Source of the DNA: UBA7434 sp042090785
Lineage (GTDB): Bacteria; Pseudomonadota; Gammaproteobacteria; Pseudomonadales; UBA7434
Length of the DNA: 64,000 nucleotides
Reading direction: 5' to 3'
Assembly: GCA_042090785.1 (NCBI GenBank)
Contig: JBELIP010000011.1
Location: forward strand, 1-64,000
Position numbers and translations under genes: made by a program. Numbering within the stretch: position 1 is the stretch's first letter; each line of letters starts with the position of its first letter. Shown piece by piece: positions 51,628 to 60,904 of this stretch. The notes beneath the pieces were generated by a model, which saw nothing but the letters and a program-made list of their open reading frames with translations, did no database searches and was not told the origin of the DNA.

Positions 51628-52764
51628 CTAGTTTAAAAGACGTTGCATGATAGATTGGTAAATTAAACTCAGCTGGTCAAGCTCGGCCGTATTAACGCGT
51701 TCATTAACACGGTGAATCGTTTCGTTAACCGGACCTAGTTCAACTAATTGCGCACCCGTTGGTGCAATAAAGCGCCCGTCCGAGGTGCCACCTGCAGTAC
51801 TCAGTTTAGTGGTGATTCCAGTGATTTCATTAATGGCCGCCATGCTGGCATCTATTAACTCACCGTGTTCGGTAATAAATGGGTGGCCACTTAATTGCCA
51901 GTTAATTTCATAATTTAGCTGGTGCTTGTCGAGGATGCTAATAAAGCGTTGTTGAATAGTATCGACGGTTAGTTCGGTAGAAAAGCGAAAGTTGGCGGTA
52001 ATGTTAAGTGTGCCAGGAATCACATTGGTTGCACCAGTACCAGCTTGAAGGTTTGAAATTTGAAAGCTAGTCGCAGGGAAAAATGCATTGCCATTATCCC
52101 AAACGGTTTCGCTAAGCTCGACTAAAGCTGGGCCAAAGCGATCAATTGGGTTGTCAGCTAGTTGAGGGTAAGCAACATGGCCTTGAATACCATTAATTGT
52201 GAGCGTTAGCCCGAGTGAGCCACGACGACCGTTTTTAATAACGTCACCTGTGGTGTCTGAGCTTGAGGGTTCGCCAACCACGCACCAACGAATTTTTTCG
52301 TTAATGGATGCTAGATGTTCCATTACTTTAACGGTGCCATTGGTGGCAATACCTTCTTCGTCGCTGGTAATTAAAAAAGCGAGGCGGTGGGGGTGCTCGG
52401 GTTGCGCTTGAATAAAGTTTTCTGCAGCGGTCACCATGGCGGCGAGGCTACCTTTCATATCGGCTGCGCCACGCCCGCAAAGCATATCGTTATCGATAGT
52501 GGGGGTGTAGGGTGGATGCTGCCATTTGCTTTCATCGCCAGCGGGTACCACATCGGTATGGCCAGCAAAGGCAAGGATGTCACCACTGCTACCATGCACA
52601 GCCCAAAAATTGTCAACGTCGTCAAAGCGCAGTTTACTGACTTGAAAGCCAATGGCTTCGAGTCGATTAATCATTAACTGCTGGCATCCTGCATCATCAG
52701 GAGTAACCGATTTGCAGGCGATTAATTGCATGGCGAGGTCGATGGTAGGGGAGTTTACTGACAT
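51628..52764 (-). CDS. dapE: Succinyl-diaminopimelate desuccinylase
   Basis: Zinc M20-family peptidase-like enzyme of lysine and meso-diaminopimelate synthesis, making LL-DAP from N-succinyl-LL-DAP. 378 residues. Metal ligands and catalytic residues are visible in FAGHTDVVPAGDESKW, GRGAADMKGSLAAMV, ITSDEEGIATNGT (catalytic and bridging Glu), VGEPSSSDTTGD and the C-terminal GPVNETIHRVNE (His ligand). Confidence 0.96.
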   Translation of the reverse strand: MSVNSPTIDLAMQLIACKSVTPDDAGCQQLMINRLEAIGFQVSKLRFDDVDNFWAVHGSSGDILAFAGHTDVVPAGDESKWQHPPYTPTIDNDMLCGRGAADMKGSLAAMVTAAENFIQAQPEHPHRLAFLITSDEEGIATNGTVKVMEHLASINEKIRWCVVGEPSSSDTTGDVIKNGRRGSLGLTLTINGIQGHVAYPQLADNPIDRFGPALVELSETVWDNGNAFFPATSFQISNLQAGTGATNVIPGTLNITANFRFSTELTVDTIQQRFISILDKHQLNYEINWQLSGHPFITEHGELIDASMAAINEITGITTKLSTAGGTSDGRFIAPTGAQLVELGPVNETIHRVNERVNTAELDQLSLIYQSIMQRLLN

Positions 52765-52964
52765 GTTAGGTTTGGCTCGCTTGTGTTATGAGTGTTACGA
52801 CTCGGTGTGATTGATAGTTTGACGAGTCTATGGCGATAATGATGACTGTTAATTGCTGCTCGCTGCTAATTGTAACTGCATGTTGCTACTAATCAAATAG
52901 CGGGAAGGCTGAGCTGAGAGGCTTTGTTTATAGTAATGCTTTTATTAGACAGTAGCTCTTAGCA

Positions 52965-53867
52965 TTATGATAGCTCTCGCTTTAAGGTAGAGGATAAGTC
53001 GTTATCCATAAAGTTGTAACCATGTGCCATTAATACCGACGGTGAAACGCGCGCTCCCGTTAGCAGTAAGTGGTCAGCCATTTCGCCAAAGACGAATCGA
53101 GCGATGGGTGCTGGCATGGTGAAAAAAGTCGGTCGATTTAATGCGGCGCCTAAGGTTTTAGTGAAGGTTTTGTTAGTGACGGCCACGGGTGCCACCATAT
53201 TGACGGCACCATAAATACTTTTTTGCGCAATAATAAATTGAATGATTTTTACCGCTTCGTGCAGGCCAATACAGCTCATGTATTGCTGGCCATTACCAAA
53301 TGCACCACCTAAACCGAGCTTAAAGGGTAAGAGCATGCGTTGTAATGCGCCGCCATTGGGGCTTAATACAATACCAGTGCGCAGGTGGACGGTCCGTATG
53401 CCCTCTGCCGAAGCTGCGGCGGTTGCTTGTTCCCAGGCGACCGATAAGTCGGCAAGAAAGTTGCTGCCTGCCTTGCTTCGTTCATCAACGATAGTGTCAC
53501 CCGTGTCACCATAAAAACCAATGGCCGAGGCGGAAATGAATAACGCCGGTTTGTGACTAAGCGTGGCTAATTTTGATGCTAATAGTTGCGTCGATTCTAT
53601 ACGGCTTTGCCAAATTCTAGCTTTGCTATTGGCTGTCCAGCGGCGATCAGCAATGTTTTCGCCGGCCAAATTAATAACTATGTCAATGTTAATTGCGCTA
53701 TCAAAGCGAATAATTTTTTGCTTAGGTTGCCAGAAAAAAGACTGAGGATTAGCAGCGTCTGCAATACTGTCTCGCGATAGAGCATAAACGTTATGACCTG
53801 CAGCGGTTAATGCGGCGGTAAGTGCGGTGCCTATAAGTCCGGATGCGCCGGTAATTAAAATATTCAT
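52965..53867 (-). CDS. TIGR01777-family NAD(P)-dependent epimerase-like protein (YfcH-like)
   Basis: 300 residues, extended SDR fold. Cofactor motif GASGLIGTAL (7-16), NLAGENIADRRWT, SASAIGFYGDTGD with the family tyrosine, RTGIVLSPNGGAL and the C-terminal cap. Members are related to the plant SulA (slr1223) and E. coli YfcH. The reaction is unknown. Confidence 0.92.
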   Translation of the reverse strand: MNILITGASGLIGTALTAALTAAGHNVYALSRDSIADAANPQSFFWQPKQKIIRFDSAINIDIVINLAGENIADRRWTANSKARIWQSRIESTQLLASKLATLSHKPALFISASAIGFYGDTGDTIVDERSKAGSNFLADLSVAWEQATAAASAEGIRTVHLRTGIVLSPNGGALQRMLLPFKLGLGGAFGNGQQYMSCIGLHEAVKIIQFIIAQKSIYGAVNMVAPVAVTNKTFTKTLGAALNRPTFFTMPAPIARFVFGEMADHLLLTGARVSPSVLMAHGYNFMDNDLSSTLKRELS

Positions 53868-53948
53868 ATAAATGATATCTTATGTTTTTGTATGTTGGCT
53901 GTCTATGATCTATTGATTAATACGCTTTTAATTATTGTTTGTTTTTAG

Positions 53949-54398
53949 CTAGTGTTTATTTTGTGTGAGCAGCTTATCTAAATTATTCGCAAAGGCTTGT
54001 CGTTCGCTTTGTCCTAATGGTGGTGGTCCGCCGGTATTAACACCGCTGGACCTCAAGGTGTCCATAAAGTCTCGCATATTGAGGCGCGCTTTAATATTAT
54101 CAGTAGTATACAGTTCGCCGCGTGGGTTTAACGCTTGAGCTCCTTTTTCTATCACTTCTGCGGCTAGCGGGATGTCGGCGGTAATGACTAAATCTCCGGC
54201 ATCGAGCCGCTTAACGATTTCGTTATCGGCAACATCAAAGCCGGCAGGGACTTGTAGCATATGAATATGCGGCGACGGTGGGATACTTAGTGATTGGTTG
54301 GCGACTAAAGTCGTGGTTATATGGCGGCGTTCGGCAGCGCGAAATAAAATATCTTTAATCACCCCTGGGCAGGCGTCAGCATCGACCCATATTTTCAT
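53949..54398 (-). CDS. YaiI/YqxD-family protein (DUF188)
   Basis: 149 residues. Starts MKIWVDADACPGVIKDILFRAAERR, with VPAGFDVADNEIV, DLVITADIPLAAEVIEKGA and DFMDTLRSSGVNTGGPPPLGQ, all family marks. The PIN-like fold with clustered aspartates suggests nuclease-like metal binding, but the function is unproven. Confidence 0.95.
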   Translation of the reverse strand: MKIWVDADACPGVIKDILFRAAERRHITTTLVANQSLSIPPSPHIHMLQVPAGFDVADNEIVKRLDAGDLVITADIPLAAEVIEKGAQALNPRGELYTTDNIKARLNMRDFMDTLRSSGVNTGGPPPLGQSERQAFANNLDKLLTQNKH

Positions 54399-54432
54399 TT
54401 TTATTAATCGCTATTTTATTTATAGTGTTTTA

Positions 54433-55587
54433 TTAGTGGTCAGGGTTACTTGGCCGTAAGCCAATTTCGACTAAAAAGCGTTGTTCTTCGCCTTTGCGTA
54501 CGACGTTAATACTAATCATTGTACCTGGTTTAGTTTGTGCAATTTTATGCATGCCCACATTGCCATTACCCACACTGCTATTATCAATATGAGTGATGAT
54601 ATCACCTATTTTTAAACCGGCTTTATCTGCGGGACCATTCGCTTCAATGTTGGTAAGCACTAGTCCGCGTAAACCATTTAGATTAAATGCTTCTGCAACA
54701 CTGGGGGTGATTTCTTCGGCGCTTATGCCTAGCCATCCTCTAACGACTTTGCCATGTTCGACTATGTTTTCGAAAACGTAGGATGCAATATCAACAGGAA
54801 TTGCAAAGCCAATACCGTTAGAGCCACCTGTTTTTGAATACAGCCCACTGTTAATGCCAATTAATTGGCCATAGGCATTAATAAGTGCGCCGCCGGAGTT
54901 GCCAATATTAATGGCAGCGTCGGTTTGAATATAATTTTCGTAGGTATTAATTTGTAAACCATAGCGACCGGTAGCTGACACAATGCCTTGTGTGACTGTT
55001 TGGCCTATGCCGTAGGGGTTGCCAATAGCTAATACTATATCGCCAATGCGAACGGCTGTAGCATCGGCAAAAATGGCAGGTGCTAAATTGTCGAGATCAA
55101 TTTTGAGGACAGCAAGATCGGTGGGGGCATCAGAGCCAATAACGGTTGCTAGTCGTTCGCGGCCATCGGCAAGTAAAACGCGAATTCGATCGGCTTCGTC
55201 GATAACATGGTTGTTAGTGAGGACGTAGCCATCGGTACTAATAATAACGCCAGACCCTAAGCTGCGTTCAACTTTGTCACGCTGTCGAATACCATTGTTA
55301 TGGAGGAAGCGTTTGAAAATGGGGTCTTTTAATAGTGGGTGATTTTTTGTCGGCACACTTCGGCTGGTATAAATATTGACAACCGCGGGCAGGGCAACTT
55401 GAACGGCATCGGCATAGCTAGTAACAAAGGGTATAGCGGTTTGGGACGAGGGGTTTCCGGTTAATGGTAGTGGCGCACGATTAAGCTGTAATAAAAAGGC
55501 AGCAAGCAATAGGCCGGTTAAGATTGGCCAAATATAATTGAGGTTAAGGCGTTGCCAGCGTGATGGTGATGGTCGGTTAGTGCTCAA
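54433..55587 (-). CDS. DegS/AlgW-like periplasmic serine protease
   Basis: 384 residues: one N-terminal membrane anchor (about 18-35), a trypsin-like domain with catalytic H127 (NNHVID), D157 (TDLAVL) and S231 (GNSGGAL), and a single C-terminal PDZ domain (about 280-375). A single PDZ and an uncleaved anchor mark the DegS/AlgW type. This type senses misfolded outer-membrane proteins through the PDZ domain and cuts the anti-sigma factor RseA/MucA to release sigma-E. Confidence 0.93.
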   Translation of the reverse strand: MSTNRPSPSRWQRLNLNYIWPILTGLLLAAFLLQLNRAPLPLTGNPSSQTAIPFVTSYADAVQVALPAVVNIYTSRSVPTKNHPLLKDPIFKRFLHNNGIRQRDKVERSLGSGVIISTDGYVLTNNHVIDEADRIRVLLADGRERLATVIGSDAPTDLAVLKIDLDNLAPAIFADATAVRIGDIVLAIGNPYGIGQTVTQGIVSATGRYGLQINTYENYIQTDAAINIGNSGGALINAYGQLIGINSGLYSKTGGSNGIGFAIPVDIASYVFENIVEHGKVVRGWLGISAEEITPSVAEAFNLNGLRGLVLTNIEANGPADKAGLKIGDIITHIDNSSVGNGNVGMHKIAQTKPGTMISINVVRKGEEQRFLVEIGLRPSNPDH

Positions 55588-55744
55588 AGCTAAATGCCCT
55601 CGTGCGCTTTTATACGATTAGTATAAAATGTCGTATTCGCTTAGTAATCCATTATTAGGGTGATTATACCGCGGAATATTTTAATTATTCAAAATATGTT
55701 GCAGGTGTAGTTGTTTATTCACCCTATTCAGTAGAGGTTTTTAC

Positions 55745-56500
55745 ATGATTTTATTATCGGAGCTTGTTGACGATATCAATGCATTATTGGTCATTGATAA
55801 CATTCAAGATTATTGCCCCAATGGCTTGCAGGTTGAGGGTGCTAATAAAGTGGCGACTATGGTGACAGGAGTGACGGCGAGCCAAGCGTTAATTGATCAT
55901 GCTGTGGCAATAAATGCCGATGCTCTTTTGGTTCATCATGGTTACTTTTGGAAGAATGAAGCACCGCAAATTGTTGGTATTAAAAAACAGCGTATTGCTC
56001 GCTTGTTAGAAAACAATATTAGTTTGTTGGCCTATCATTTGCCGCTCGATCTACATGCTGAGCTTGGTAATAATGTGCAGCTGGCCAAGGTGTTAGGTTG
56101 GCAGCCTGATGCACTGGTTAACCTTGATGAGTTACCGCCTTTGATTCGGACCGCTACATTGCCAAATGCTTGTGAGGGGGTTGCGCTCGCAAAGCATCTT
56201 GCACAGTGCTTGCAGCGCGAGCCATTACATATTCCTGCTAATAGAACAATTAAGCGTGTTGCTTGGTGTACAGGTGCTGCACAGTCATCATTACTAACAG
56301 CTGTTGAGATGGGTGTTGATGCTTATATTACGGGTGAGGTGTCTGAGACAACGGTGCATGAGGCGCGCGAATCGGGTATTCACTTTTTTGCTGCAGGGCA
56401 TCATGCAACTGAACGTTATGGTGTTAAGGCCTTGGGCGAAGCCTTGGCGGATAAGTGGAATATAGAATGCCACTTTGTCGATTGTGATAATCCAGTTTAG
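55745..56500 (+). CDS. Nif3-like dinuclear metal-centre protein (YbgI)
   Basis: 251 residues, hexameric toroid family with a two-metal site. Motifs are DYCPNGLQVEG near the start, ALLVHHGYFWKNE (His pair), YHLPLDLHAELGNN, WCTGAAQSSLLTA and FFAAGHHATERYGVKAL (His and Glu ligands). Proposed GTP cyclohydrolase I type-2-like or hydrolase roles are unproven. Next to the DegS-like gene in divergent orientation, an arrangement seen in other Gammaproteobacteria. Confidence 0.94.
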   Translation: MILLSELVDDINALLVIDNIQDYCPNGLQVEGANKVATMVTGVTASQALIDHAVAINADALLVHHGYFWKNEAPQIVGIKKQRIARLLENNISLLAYHLPLDLHAELGNNVQLAKVLGWQPDALVNLDELPPLIRTATLPNACEGVALAKHLAQCLQREPLHIPANRTIKRVAWCTGAAQSSLLTAVEMGVDAYITGEVSETTVHEARESGIHFFAAGHHATERYGVKALGEALADKWNIECHFVDCDNPV

Positions 56501-56557
56501 CTATGAATCCGTATCAGTGTGATTGATATTATTGTGATTAAAAATATTAGGATGTAA

Positions 56558-57349
56558 ATGAATTATTCTGATTATGAAAAACAGGCCAAGACCAATAAAG
56601 AATTTTCTATTGGTGCTTCTTGGTCGCAAGGCCGAAGTGCTTTTGGTGGTTTAACAGCGGCTTTGGTTTTGGCGCATATTGAAGCGCGGGCCGATGTTGC
56701 CGATAGAGATTTATTGACGATTAATATGCATTTTTGCGGCCCTACTATTGCAGAGGAGCCTTGCGAGTTTCGTCATAGGGTTTTGTCGCGAGGCAAGTCG
56801 GTTGTACAAGTAGAGGGACAGTTGCTGCAAAATGGCGAAGTGAAAACGGAGGTGGTGACTTGTTTTGGTAAGCCACGATTTGCGACCTTACAAGTCAAGC
56901 CGGCATTAAAGGTGTTTCCAGAAAAATCGATTCAAGTGCCTTTTTTAGCTGATTTTATGCCGCATTTTGTCCAGCACCTTGATATGAAATACACCAGTGA
57001 GCAAATGCCTTATAGTGGAAGCCAACAGGCTCATGTCAGTGGCTGGGTGCGCTTTTCGGCGCAGCCAAAAGTGTTTAGTCATGCTGCGCTGGTAGCCTTG
57101 ATTGATGCTTGGCCGCCAGCCATTTTACCTTTGCTTACGCGTGTTGCGCCTAGCAGTTCTATTACTTGGAATATTGAGTTTCTTCACCCGCGAGCCGAGC
57201 TTGATGAGAGTGATTATATTTATTATGAGTGCGAGGCGGTGCAAGCGGCTGCAGGTTATGCTCATACTGAGGCTAAAATTCATAACAGCAGCGGTCAACT
57301 TATTGCATTAAGCCGTCAGTTGGTGGGTGTTTACGAGAAAGCAATATAG
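56558..57349 (+). CDS. TesB-like acyl-CoA thioesterase
   Basis: 263 residues, double-hotdog layout: first hotdog about 1-115 (WSQGRSAFGGLTAALVLAHIEARA), second about 140-260 (VFSHAALVALIDAWPPAILPLL, SITWNIEFLHP). The pattern matches the DUF4442-free TesB/YbgC-like thioesterase family that hydrolyses acyl-CoA esters. Substrate chain length is unknown. Confidence 0.8.
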   Translation: MNYSDYEKQAKTNKEFSIGASWSQGRSAFGGLTAALVLAHIEARADVADRDLLTINMHFCGPTIAEEPCEFRHRVLSRGKSVVQVEGQLLQNGEVKTEVVTCFGKPRFATLQVKPALKVFPEKSIQVPFLADFMPHFVQHLDMKYTSEQMPYSGSQQAHVSGWVRFSAQPKVFSHAALVALIDAWPPAILPLLTRVAPSSSITWNIEFLHPRAELDESDYIYYECEAVQAAAGYAHTEAKIHNSSGQLIALSRQLVGVYEKAI

Positions 57350-57369
57350 CTACAGTTAAGCCGGCCTAA

Positions 57370-57909
57370 TTATACGGCACGGACATTAGGCGGGGTTTGC
57401 CTGGTGTTAGATTCTGCCTCGCTTTCATCTTGGCTGTAGTCTTGTTCGCTGGGGTCTGTTTCTTCAGCGTCTTGGTTTAGATTAATTTTTTCTAGACCGT
57501 AATCCTCTGACAGTGTACCGCTGTTAGCGGCATCCGTTTTTGGTGCGTAGTCTAGTGGCGCTTGAAGCGTTTCAGCGGAAGCTGAGCCTTCGCCCGTTAA
57601 TACTGAATCCAATAATAAAGATTGGCCATTCTCGTCGCGGCATAGTTGATCGGCGCCAAGAGCAAGGTGTTGATGAATGTCTTTGTATTTTTCGGTTAGG
57701 TCATTCAGCATTAATGCCGATTGCGAAAAGTGATCGGCGACATGTTGTTGGTACTGTTTATTCTTGGCTTCAGCATCGGCTAAGGCTTGGGTTAATTCGC
57801 GTACTTTATTGTCTGCGCCGCCCACATTGCGATACAGCCCAATACCGACCAATAAGCCAATAATAGCTGCGACAAAGCCAATAAAAACTAAAAAACCTAA
57901 ATCAAACAT
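57370..57909 (-). CDS. zapG: ZapG/YhcB cell-division protein
   Basis: 179 residues. N-terminal transmembrane helix (about 4-25), a cytoplasmic coiled coil (about 30-75: KVRELTQALADAEAKNKQYQQHV) with HFSQSALMLNDLTEKYKDIHQHLALGA, the DUF1043 signature, and a long acidic disordered tail. YhcB/ZapG links division with envelope synthesis and phospholipid balance. It stands next to zapE but divergent from it. Confidence 0.93.
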   Translation of the reverse strand: MFDLGFLVFIGFVAAIIGLLVGIGLYRNVGGADNKVRELTQALADAEAKNKQYQQHVADHFSQSALMLNDLTEKYKDIHQHLALGADQLCRDENGQSLLLDSVLTGEGSASAETLQAPLDYAPKTDAANSGTLSEDYGLEKINLNQDAEETDPSEQDYSQDESEAESNTRQTPPNVRAV

Positions 57910-58117
57910 ATTTATTCCCTCTAAACAGGGCTTTAGTATAACGCTAAAAAAGAAAAATCGGGTGCTATTAGCGTATTTTATCTGTGATTCATCGCGGAGA
58001 TCGCATTGCTAAGCGTGCAGGGGACGGGTAACCTGCATCTATTACCGTCACTGTTTCTTACAACACACGGTTTATTATGAGCTGCCCCTTTTTAATGATT
58101 TGGTATTCGCCTGTTTT

Positions 58118-59266
58118 ATGACCGCTATTATTAGCCCCTATGATCGCTATTTAATGGATCTTGAAAAGCCAGACTTCCGCTGTGATCCTGCGCAAGAACT
58201 GGCGAGTAAGAAGCTCGATGATTTATGGACTCGTTTGCTGGCGCAGCAGTCGTTATCGTTAAAAGATAAGTGTTTATTGTCGTTAGGCAGAGCAATGCGT
58301 CGCATAACAGGAAGATCGATATCGCGTTTACCAGAGCGTGGTTTGTATTTTTGGGGGGGTGTTGGTCGCGGTAAAACGTATTTAATGGATATGTTTTTTG
58401 ATGCCTTACCCATGGATAAAAAACTGCGCATTCATTTTCACCGTTTTATGCGTCTTGTGCATCAAGAGTTGGCTACGCTGGCCGACACAAAAAATCCGTT
58501 AGACGTTGTTGCTGATCGTATTGCTGGTCAGGCTAAGGTTATTTGTTTTGATGAGTTTTTTGTATCGGATATTACTGATGCCATGATTTTGGCTGGGATG
58601 TTTGACGCTTTATTTGCGCGCGGTGTTTGTTTGGTTGCTACTTCGAATATAGCGCCCGACGGTCTTTATAAAGACGGGTTGCAGCGAGCACGCTTTTTGC
58701 CGGCTATTGAATTAATAAAACAGCATACCGAAGTGCTTAATATTGATGGCGGTGTCGATTATCGTTTGCGCACTTTAGAGCGCGCTGAGCTGTATTACAC
58801 GCCGCTTGATGCCGGCGCCGATGTCAGCTTACTGCAAAGCTTTCAGCAGTTGGCGCCGCAGCGTGAAGCTCAGGACAGCGGTCATAAAAAGGATACGAGT
58901 ATTGAGATTGAGGGTCGGCGTATTCATGCCCGCTATTTGGCTGATGATGTTGTCTGGTTTGATTTTGATGCGATTTGTGATGGTCCGCGTTCGCAAAATG
59001 ATTATATTGAGATTGCTAAAGAGTTTCATGCGGTGCTCATTAGCGATGTGCCGCAAATGGGCCCTGACAATGAGGATAGGGCGCGGCGCTTTATTAATTT
59101 GGTTGATGAGTTCTATGACCGGAATATCAAGTTGGTGCTGTCTGCTGCCGTGGATTTGCCCGATTTGTATCAAAATGGGCGTTTGGTCTTTGAATTTCAG
59201 CGAACATGTAGCCGGCTTCAAGAAATGCAGTCCCACGATTATCTGGCTGCCGCCCATAAAGCCTAG
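58118..59266 (+). CDS. zapE: Cell-division AAA ATPase ZapE
   Basis: 382 residues from ATG 58118 (MTAIISPYDRYLMDLEKPDF); a TTG 18 bases upstream is possible. AFG1-like ATPase: Walker A GGVGRGKTYLMD (about 82-93), IHFHRFMRLVH, Walker B VICFDEFFVSDITDAMIL and sensor VATSNIAPDGLYKDGLQR. ZapE interacts with FtsZ at constriction. No ribosome binding site is obvious. Confidence 0.94.
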   Translation: MTAIISPYDRYLMDLEKPDFRCDPAQELASKKLDDLWTRLLAQQSLSLKDKCLLSLGRAMRRITGRSISRLPERGLYFWGGVGRGKTYLMDMFFDALPMDKKLRIHFHRFMRLVHQELATLADTKNPLDVVADRIAGQAKVICFDEFFVSDITDAMILAGMFDALFARGVCLVATSNIAPDGLYKDGLQRARFLPAIELIKQHTEVLNIDGGVDYRLRTLERAELYYTPLDAGADVSLLQSFQQLAPQREAQDSGHKKDTSIEIEGRRIHARYLADDVVWFDFDAICDGPRSQNDYIEIAKEFHAVLISDVPQMGPDNEDRARRFINLVDEFYDRNIKLVLSAAVDLPDLYQNGRLVFEFQRTCSRLQEMQSHDYLAAAHKA

Positions 59267-59470
59267 CGTTTGGTCCTAGCCGCTAGCCCTTGCTATTGCT
59301 GGGTTTTGGCTGGTTTGGCTGGTTTGGCTGCGGTCGTAAAAAGACGGTGTGCTGAGATATTAAGCCTAATATTACGGCTAGTAAGGGGAGAAATCGCTTT
59401 GCTTGCAGGCTGTTTATCAGGCCGCTTTGGAGGCCTAAACAATCGGCTATAGCTCGGGCTATTGGGGCGT

Positions 59471-59521
59471 ATTTATCACATTGATAAATCAGTTGCTAAA
59501 CCGCATTTGATTCTGTAGTAT
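59471..59521 (+). promoter_or_regulatory. rplM-rpsI promoter with upstream palindrome
   Basis: TTGCTA (59493-59498) and TAGTAT (59516-59521) are 17 bases apart, and the start point would fall in the GC-rich TCGCGC typical of ribosomal-protein promoters. Immediately upstream lies the perfect inverted repeat ATTTATCA-CAT-TGATAAAT (59471-59489), a possible regulator site. Confidence 0.65.
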
Positions 59522-59529
59522 TCGCGCTC

Positions 59530-59604
59530 TTTTTTAGCTTGCTCCAAATGCGGGGCAATCATAGTCAATGCCCATCCAATTGGGCCAATTTGGGATGTTT
59601 TCTG
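59530..59604 (+). promoter_or_regulatory. Candidate L13 autoregulatory leader
   Basis: The untranslated leader has two foldable pairs: GGGCA with TGCCC (about 59552-59573) and ATCCAATT with AATTTGGGAT just before the ATG, the second covering the ribosome-binding region. L13 binds its own mRNA leader in E. coli, so this is a plausible site, by analogy only. Confidence 0.35.
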
Positions 59605-60033
59605 ATGAAAACTTATACTGCCAAGCCTGCTGATATCCAACATGATTGGTTTATCATCGACGCAACAGGCAAAACTCTCGGTCGTATGGCGACTGAAATC
59701 GCGCATAGATTGCGTGGTAAGCATAAAGCTGAATACACACCGCATATGGACGTTGGCGATTATGTCATTGTCGTTAATGCCGAAAAGGTTGCGGTTACTG
59801 GTAAAAAAGGCACTGATAAAATTTATCATTCGCATACCGGTTATCCGGGTGGACTTAAGTCTATCTCGTTCAACAAATTAATCGAAAAAGCGCCTGAGCG
59901 GACTATTCAGTCGGCTGTTAAAGGTATGCTTCCTAGAAATCCTCTAGGTCGAGAGATGTTTCGTAAGCTGAAAGTGTACGCGGGTGATGAGCATCCACAT
60001 ACAGCACAGCAACCACAAATTCTAGAATTGTAA
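59605..60033 (+). CDS. rplM: 50S ribosomal protein L13
   Basis: 142 residues, exactly the usual length, from ATG 59605 (MKTYTAKPADIQHDWFIIDA). Further marks are GKTLGRMATEIAHRLRGKHK, DYVIVVNAEKVAVTGKK and RNPLGREMFRKLKVYAGDEHPH. In-frame sequence upstream of the ATG is not L13. Operon with rpsI, 12 bases downstream. Confidence 0.98.
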   Translation: MKTYTAKPADIQHDWFIIDATGKTLGRMATEIAHRLRGKHKAEYTPHMDVGDYVIVVNAEKVAVTGKKGTDKIYHSHTGYPGGLKSISFNKLIEKAPERTIQSAVKGMLPRNPLGREMFRKLKVYAGDEHPHTAQQPQILEL

Positions 60034-60045
60034 GAGCACAAGATT

Positions 60046-60441
60046 ATGGCAGCGATTCAATATTACACGGGTACAGGTCGACGTAAGACGGCTTCAGCAC
60101 GTGTCTTCTTAAAAGACGGCAGCGGCACCATTACTGTTAATAAGCGTCCACTTGATGAGTTTTTTGGTCGTCAAGTTGCTCGCATGATTGTCCGTCAACC
60201 TTTGCAACTGGTTGATTGTGATGAAAAATTTGATGTTAACGTCACTGTTAGAGGTGGTGGTAGCTTTGGTCAAGCCGGTGCAATCCGTCACGGTATTACT
60301 CGTGCGTTGATTGAATTCGATGAGACTTTACGTTCGCCGCTACGAAAAGCAGGCTTCGTCACGCGAGATGCGCGAGAAGTTGAACGTAAGAAAGTGGGCC
60401 TACGCAAAGCGCGTAAAAAGCCACAATTTTCGAAACGTTAA
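60046..60441 (+). CDS. rpsI: 30S ribosomal protein S9
   Basis: 131 residues, ending in the conserved KKPQFSKR tail that reaches the P-site tRNA. YYTGTGRRKTASARVFL, FGRQVARMIVRQPL and GGGSFGQAGAIRHGITRALI identify it. Followed by a strong terminator. Confidence 0.98.
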   Translation: MAAIQYYTGTGRRKTASARVFLKDGSGTITVNKRPLDEFFGRQVARMIVRQPLQLVDCDEKFDVNVTVRGGGSFGQAGAIRHGITRALIEFDETLRSPLRKAGFVTRDAREVERKKVGLRKARKKPQFSKR

Positions 60442-60460
60442 TCGTCTTTTGGCGATGGCA

Positions 60461-60489
60461 AAAAGCCCGATTTTATCGGGCTTTTTTTT
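60461..60489 (+). terminator. Rho-independent terminator of rplM-rpsI
   Basis: AAAAGCCCGAT pairs with ATCGGGCTTTT around a short TTT loop and runs into a T tract ending at 60489. Confidence 0.92.
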
Positions 60490-60904
60490 GGCTTGTTTTT
60501 TTTGTCTGCGGTGTCTTGGTGCAAATGATAATAGCTCGCATTGATAGGGATCAGTAAGCAGGCCTTTTTTCATGGATCTAATGAGCCAATAATCGGGCTT
60601 GCGCGTATATTAGTAGTTGCAAGAAAACGTAAATCAGCAATGAGCTAAAAATGTGTCAAGCGGTTGGTTTTAAGCAGGAAAATACCGGCAAAAGTGCACA
60701 ATTTTCTGACAGCGAGGTCATATTAATTTACCATTCGCACCGGTCGACTAATGGGCATTTTAGTCGACAATTGCTAAGCAATATCCTTCGCATTTGATGC
60801 TTGTTATTTAGCATCGTACTAGCCACTAATTAGCGCTATCTATTTAGATAAAAGTTCTAGCATACACAGTATGACATTAGGTTATACGGTTTTAGGAGAA
60901 GCAA
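60490..60904. other. petA upstream region
   Basis: About 415 bases with no gene seen. It contains the inverted repeat GTCGACTAA-N8-TTAGTCGAC (60743-60768) about 140 bases before petA, and AGGAGAAG as the petA ribosome binding site. The pet promoter must be here but is not clear. Confidence 0.5.
60743..60768. promoter_or_regulatory. Inverted repeat upstream of petA
   Basis: Perfect 9-base arms GTCGACTAA and TTAGTCGAC with an 8-base spacer. No T tract follows, so a regulator site is more likely than a terminator. Confidence 0.5.

Larger units (their letters stand above)
59267..59604. other. zapE-rplM intergenic region
   Basis: About 340 bases. No gene I trust; a 60-codon frame at its left end has no homology or start signal. 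It holds a triplicated GGTTTGGCT-like stretch (59305-59330), the palindrome at 59471-59489, the rplM promoter and a ~77-base leader. Confidence 0.6.

Noticed and set aside
59270..59452. 60-codon frame after zapE
   Set aside because: No start signal; the frame covers a GGTTTGGCT short repeat and matches no family.
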